Origin: Paenibacillus oryzisoli
GTDB lineage: Bacteria > Bacillota > Bacilli > Paenibacillales > NBRC-103111
Direction: 5' to 3'
DNA length: 64,000 nt
NCBI RefSeq assembly: GCF_001653565.1
Contig: NZ_LYPB01000076.1
Coordinates: 297,628 to 361,627 of the forward strand
How positions within the stretch are numbered: the stretch's first letter is position 1; each line of letters begins with the position of its first letter. The notes beneath the pieces are model-generated. The model did no database searches. It was not told where the DNA came from and worked only from the letters and a program-made list of their open reading frames with translations. A program made the position numbers and the translations under genes. Shown in pieces: positions 60,730 to 64,000 of the stretch.

Positions 60730-60759
60730 GAATAAGGAAACATGCAAACGCGCATAATA
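60730..60759 (+). promoter_or_regulatory. Sigma-G-type promoter of germination operon 3
   Basis: GAATA, 18-bp spacer, CATAATA fits the sigma-G consensus (GHATR, 18 bp, CATnHTA) exactly. It ends 35 nt before the first gene, as expected for forespore-expressed gerA-type operons. Confidence 0.7.
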
Positions 60760-60793
60760 TTTTAAGAAATTTATGGAAAGGGAGGAAGGTGCA

Positions 60794-62188
60794 GTGCCAA
60801 GTCTACCTGTGAATGTGAGCGAAACCATACAAGTCAATCAGGATGCGTTGCAGTCCATTTTCCATAACTGTGCTGATGTCGTATTTAGACCGTTACAACT
60901 ATCTGATCACATCAAAGTTCTACTTGTATATATTGATGAATTAACGGATTCGGGCAAATTGGAACAGATTATTTCAGCATGTATGATAAGCCGTGATGTG
61001 GATCGACTGACACAGTATGATAGGGCCATAAACTTCTCAGAAATTGTTGCAAAAGTCCTTAAAGGTTGTACGGTCATCTTTATTGATGGAGAAGCTTTCG
61101 CCTATTTGGCAGATATAAGTGCTTTCAAACAACGTGCGATCAATGAACCTTCTAATGAGGCATCCATACGAGGCCCTCGTGAGGGATTCACCGAAGATTT
61201 AAAAACCAATTTAAGTATGATACGAAGAAAAATTAGTCACTCAAAACTTAAATTTGAAACGCATCAGGCGGGTGAGTTGACGAATACCTCGTTTGTCGTT
61301 GCTTACGTTGAAGATATAGTGAAACCTGAATTGCTGGAAGAAGTTAGGTCAAGACTTCAATCGTTTCGAACCGATCAACTTCTGGATTCAGGTTATATCG
61401 AAGAATTTATCGAAGATAAAACCTTGTCTCTTTTTCCGCAAATTCAAAATACAGAACGTCCAGATACCGTTTCCGCGAGTTTATTGGCAGGAAGAGTGGC
61501 AATTATCGTTGACGGTTCACCTAATGCGCTGCTGTTGCCAATGACATTCTGGGCTGGGTTTCAAGCGGCGGAAGACCACTATGAACGCTTCTTATACGTC
61601 TCATCTGTCCGACTATTGCGGTTCCTTTTGGCTATAATGTCTTGTTTACTTCCTTCCATTTATGTTGCTCTGACGACATTTCATCCGCAAATGATCCCAC
61701 TTACCTTGATGCTCAGCATATCAGCTTCTCGAGAAGGCATTCCATTCCCATCCGTGATTGAGACTTTGTTGATGGAGCTAATGTTCGAAGGCTTACGTGA
61801 AGCAGGACTTCGTCTGCCCAAAGCCATCGGTTCAGCTGTGAGTATCGTAGGGGCGTTAGTAATTGGGGAAGCAGCCGTTCAAGCTGGCTTTATTTCCGCC
61901 CCTATCGTGATGATTGTCGCTGGTACCGGAATTGCATCGTTCGCCTTTCCTAGCTATAGTTTGGCATTGCCTTTTCGAATTCTGCGTTTTCCTCTTCTCA
62001 TTTCAGGTGGAGTCTTAGGACTGTATGGAATTGCGATTGGTATTATATTTATCCTGATTCATCTTGTGACACTCAAGTCCTTCGGCATGCCATATTTAGC
62101 ACCGCTGGCACCAATTGGTTCAAATTTCTGGAAGGATACGCTGATTCGGATGAATAAACGATACGTTTCAGCACTACGAAAACAATGA
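60794..62188 (+). CDS. Spore germination receptor A subunit, operon 3
   Basis: A 464-aa GerA-family protein with RGPREGFTEDLKTN and LDSGYIEEFIEDK in the soluble part and YVALTTFHPQMIP and FEGLREAGLRLPKAIG in the membrane part. It starts unusually close to the first conserved helix (few residues before). The frame opens with an ATG at 60773, but AGGGAGG (60778-60784) lies 9 nt before a GTG at 60794, which is preferred. It is preceded by the sigma-G-type promoter and overlaps the next gene by ATGA. Confidence 0.92.
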   Translation: MPSLPVNVSETIQVNQDALQSIFHNCADVVFRPLQLSDHIKVLLVYIDELTDSGKLEQIISACMISRDVDRLTQYDRAINFSEIVAKVLKGCTVIFIDGEAFAYLADISAFKQRAINEPSNEASIRGPREGFTEDLKTNLSMIRRKISHSKLKFETHQAGELTNTSFVVAYVEDIVKPELLEEVRSRLQSFRTDQLLDSGYIEEFIEDKTLSLFPQIQNTERPDTVSASLLAGRVAIIVDGSPNALLLPMTFWAGFQAAEDHYERFLYVSSVRLLRFLLAIMSCLLPSIYVALTTFHPQMIPLTLMLSISASREGIPFPSVIETLLMELMFEGLREAGLRLPKAIGSAVSIVGALVIGEAAVQAGFISAPIVMIVAGTGIASFAFPSYSLALPFRILRFPLLISGGVLGLYGIAIGIIFILIHLVTLKSFGMPYLAPLAPIGSNFWKDTLIRMNKRYVSALRKQ

Positions 62189-63348
62189 AGAAAATAAGTG
62201 GTTTCATTATTTTTGTAGTACTGCTTCTACTTCTCTCTGGTTGCTGGGATCGAAATGAAATAAACGATTACGCCTTCTGGATTGGAACAGCTCTAGACAT
62301 AACGGAAAATGGGAAGCTTCAGAAAAGCGCTCAGATCGCAGTTCCTGCTGATTTCAGGAGCATCCGAGGTGGCGGGGGAAAGAATGAAAGGGCAAACATT
62401 GTACTTACGGCAACAGGTTCGTCCATCGTTGATTTGACGCAGCAAATTCAAGACAAGCTGCCCCGTAAAGTATTCTTAGGGCATCGCAGATCTATTTTTG
62501 TCGGAGAAAAGTTGGCACGGCAAGGGCTCATCGATATTATGGATCAATTCACAAGAAATACGGATACACGGTTGCGAACAGATATTTTCGTGGTGAATAA
62601 TGGAGAAGGAAAGGAATTATTGAATATTAACTCTCCTTTCAATCAATTTTCTTCCATCGTAGCAGTGGATCAAGATCGTTATTGTCGCTTAGGGGACACT
62701 GCTCTGCGTGATGTATTAATTGATGCGCGGCGAGATGGAATCCGCCCAGCCATGCCTATGGTTGAGATTTCCCCGATGAATAACCAAGAGAAAGACAAAA
62801 TATTTAATGTCAGATCCGTCGCAATCTTTAATAAGAAATTACAAATGGTTGGCGAAGTGAGTGGAAGAGAATCTCTTGAATTATTTTGGGTAAAAGGTGT
62901 ATTGAAAAATCAATTCGTGACTGAAGAGATTGAGGAAGGAAGCATAGCTTTATATGAATCAAATCTAAAACAAACCATCCGAACTAGCTATGAAGGGAAC
63001 AAATTTAAGGCTTATATCAAATTAATAGGAACTGGTAGAGTACTTGAAAATAACACGGATATTGATCTATCCGTATCTAGGGATCGTCTGCACTTAGAGA
63101 AAAAGCTGAATACAATTAAAGCCAAGCGAGTAGAAGAAACCATAGAGAATATACAGTCTCAGTTTGGACAGGATGTGTTCGGAATCGGCGAAGAATTTCA
63201 TCGCGAACATCCCTATCAATGGAAAGGAATTCGAGAGCAATGGGATGACATATTTCCTACAATTGAAGTCGCCGTTACGGTGAAGTTGAATATTCAGAGT
63301 ACGGGAGATATCCGCAAGCGAATCATTAGGAAAGGAGGAAAAGAATGA
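62185..63348 (+). CDS. Spore germination lipoprotein, GerC family, operon 3
   Basis: A 387-aa GerC lipoprotein with lipobox LLSGCWDRNEIND (Cys about 20). It overlaps the A subunit (ATGA at 62185-62188) and the B subunit (ATGA at 63345-63348), so the three are translated as a coupled set. There is no D-type gene between gerC and gerB here, unlike the other two loci. Confidence 0.93.
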   Translation: MKKISGFIIFVVLLLLLSGCWDRNEINDYAFWIGTALDITENGKLQKSAQIAVPADFRSIRGGGGKNERANIVLTATGSSIVDLTQQIQDKLPRKVFLGHRRSIFVGEKLARQGLIDIMDQFTRNTDTRLRTDIFVVNNGEGKELLNINSPFNQFSSIVAVDQDRYCRLGDTALRDVLIDARRDGIRPAMPMVEISPMNNQEKDKIFNVRSVAIFNKKLQMVGEVSGRESLELFWVKGVLKNQFVTEEIEEGSIALYESNLKQTIRTSYEGNKFKAYIKLIGTGRVLENNTDIDLSVSRDRLHLEKKLNTIKAKRVEETIENIQSQFGQDVFGIGEEFHREHPYQWKGIREQWDDIFPTIEVAVTVKLNIQSTGDIRKRIIRKGGKE

Positions 63349-64000
63349 AAATTTCAACCTGGCAGCTATTTTGGATATTTACCACATTAGAAATTTCAAT
63401 GTCAATCTGGTTGACGATTTCGCCTACGATAGAGATTGCAAAACAAGACGCGTGGATCTCGCTTGCGGTTGCGGGTTTAATTGGCGTGTTCGTCACGTAT
63501 ATTATCGTGCGAGTAAGTCAGAGGCACGCCACACAAACGTTGGTGGAGTTTGCTCAGGGGCTTTTCGGGAAGTGGATTGGAAAACTGATTAGTCTGTTGT
63601 ATATTCTGGTATGGTATTCGGTATGTGCGGATATCTTACGTATTTTTTCATTATTTATTAAGCAGATTCTTTTTCACGATACACCTGTATGGAGTATCTC
63701 AGCATTGATGATGGCGGCGATGATATACATTACCTTCGCAGGCAGTGTTGAAGCGATTGCCCGTTTCAGTGAGTTGGCTGGCCCCTTGATTCTAATTGGC
63801 ATTGTAATTACGTTTGCCTTAAATATCCCCAATTTGCATCTAGCCCTGCTGCTGCCGATCTATGCGGATTCTGGTGCGATACTGATTATTAAGGGATCTT
63901 TCGTGAATGCTTCTTTTCTTGGAGAATCAATGATGATTATGATGTTAACGCCATTTATTGCTAAGCCGGAAAAGCTGCTCAAACCGATACTCTTGTCCAT
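63345..64000 (+). CDS. Spore germination permease GerB, operon 3 (3' partial)
   Basis: A GerB/APC-type membrane protein cut by the right edge after about 218 codons. AAAGGAGG is 5 nt before the ATG, which overlaps the gerC stop. The N-terminal family segment TISPTIEIAKQDAW and EAIARFSELAGPLILI are present with about seven membrane segments so far. The rest lies outside the window. Confidence 0.92.
   Translation, partial: MKISTWQLFWIFTTLEISMSIWLTISPTIEIAKQDAWISLAVAGLIGVFVTYIIVRVSQRHATQTLVEFAQGLFGKWIGKLISLLYILVWYSVCADILRIFSLFIKQILFHDTPVWSISALMMAAMIYITFAGSVEAIARFSELAGPLILIGIVITFALNIPNLHLALLLPIYADSGAILIIKGSFVNASFLGESMMIMMLTPFIAKPEKLLKPILLS

Overview
The window is a chromosomal segment of an endospore-forming, low-to-moderate GC Gram-positive bacterium, most likely Paenibacillus or a close relative in the Paenibacillaceae. 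This is judged from three gerA/gerC/gerB-type spore germination receptor loci, a CotS-like coat kinase, two YheC/YheD-type coat ATP-grasp proteins, a BclA-like collagen repeat protein, AGGAGG ribosome binding sites with frequent TTG/GTG starts, YesM/YesN regulators, and T-box and ZTP leader RNAs. No tRNA, rRNA, CRISPR array, phage or intact insertion sequence was seen.

Layout. 1-4228: germination operon 1 (gerA cut by the left edge, gerC, a 2-TM D-type gene, gerB) ending at a terminator. 4340-7016: CotS-like kinase, then convergent type II NADH dehydrogenase plus DUF1641. 7165-7425: palindrome-rich 113-bp tandem repeat. 7438-11113: AraC regulator divergent from a GH36 alpha-galactosidase, and a GNAT acetyltransferase. 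11376-20408: nitrate assimilation operon nasD-nasE-nasA-nasB-nasC with two TnrA/GlnR-like boxes and a promoter. 20407-22650: YheC/D protein divergent from a collagen-like spore-surface protein. 22847-27157: two SDRs, a luciferase-like monooxygenase, a repeat-filled gap and an NmrA-like protein. 27347-31348: germination locus 2, whose gerB is inverted. 31440-36145: MFS transporter with an apparent ATA start, then a vanR-vanS-vanY-vanZ-like set lacking vanHAX. 36237-39038: two decayed genes around an UPF0597/cysteine desulfidase gene. 39057-40741: lysine-type T-box leader and asd. 40745-43566: DUF1801, a lipoprotein, an APH-type kinase and a LysE exporter. 43610-43864: ZTP-like riboswitch followed only by a broken 47-codon frame and a terminator. 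43978-50658: YesM/YesN two-component system and a sugar ABC transporter without its ATPase. 50672-52548: xpaC-telA. 52634-57838: envelope or spore-coat polysaccharide cluster (DUF6492, glycosyltransferase, mannose-1-phosphate guanylyltransferase, CapA, ATP-grasp). 58051-60522: AraC regulator with a sugar-type dehydrogenase, and a VOC protein. 60730-64000: germination operon 3 behind a sigma-G-type promoter, cut by the right edge.

How the genes work together. The germination loci, CotS, YheC/D, collagen-like protein and polysaccharide cluster all fit building or opening the spore. The nas operon takes nitrate to ammonium under apparent nitrogen control. The vanRSYZ-like set would sense envelope stress and trim D-Ala-D-Ala peptides. 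The T-box would tie aspartate-semialdehyde supply to charged tRNA-Lys. Starts were moved from the longest frame wherever a ribosome binding site decided the matter. All family names come from recognition of motifs, not from a database search.
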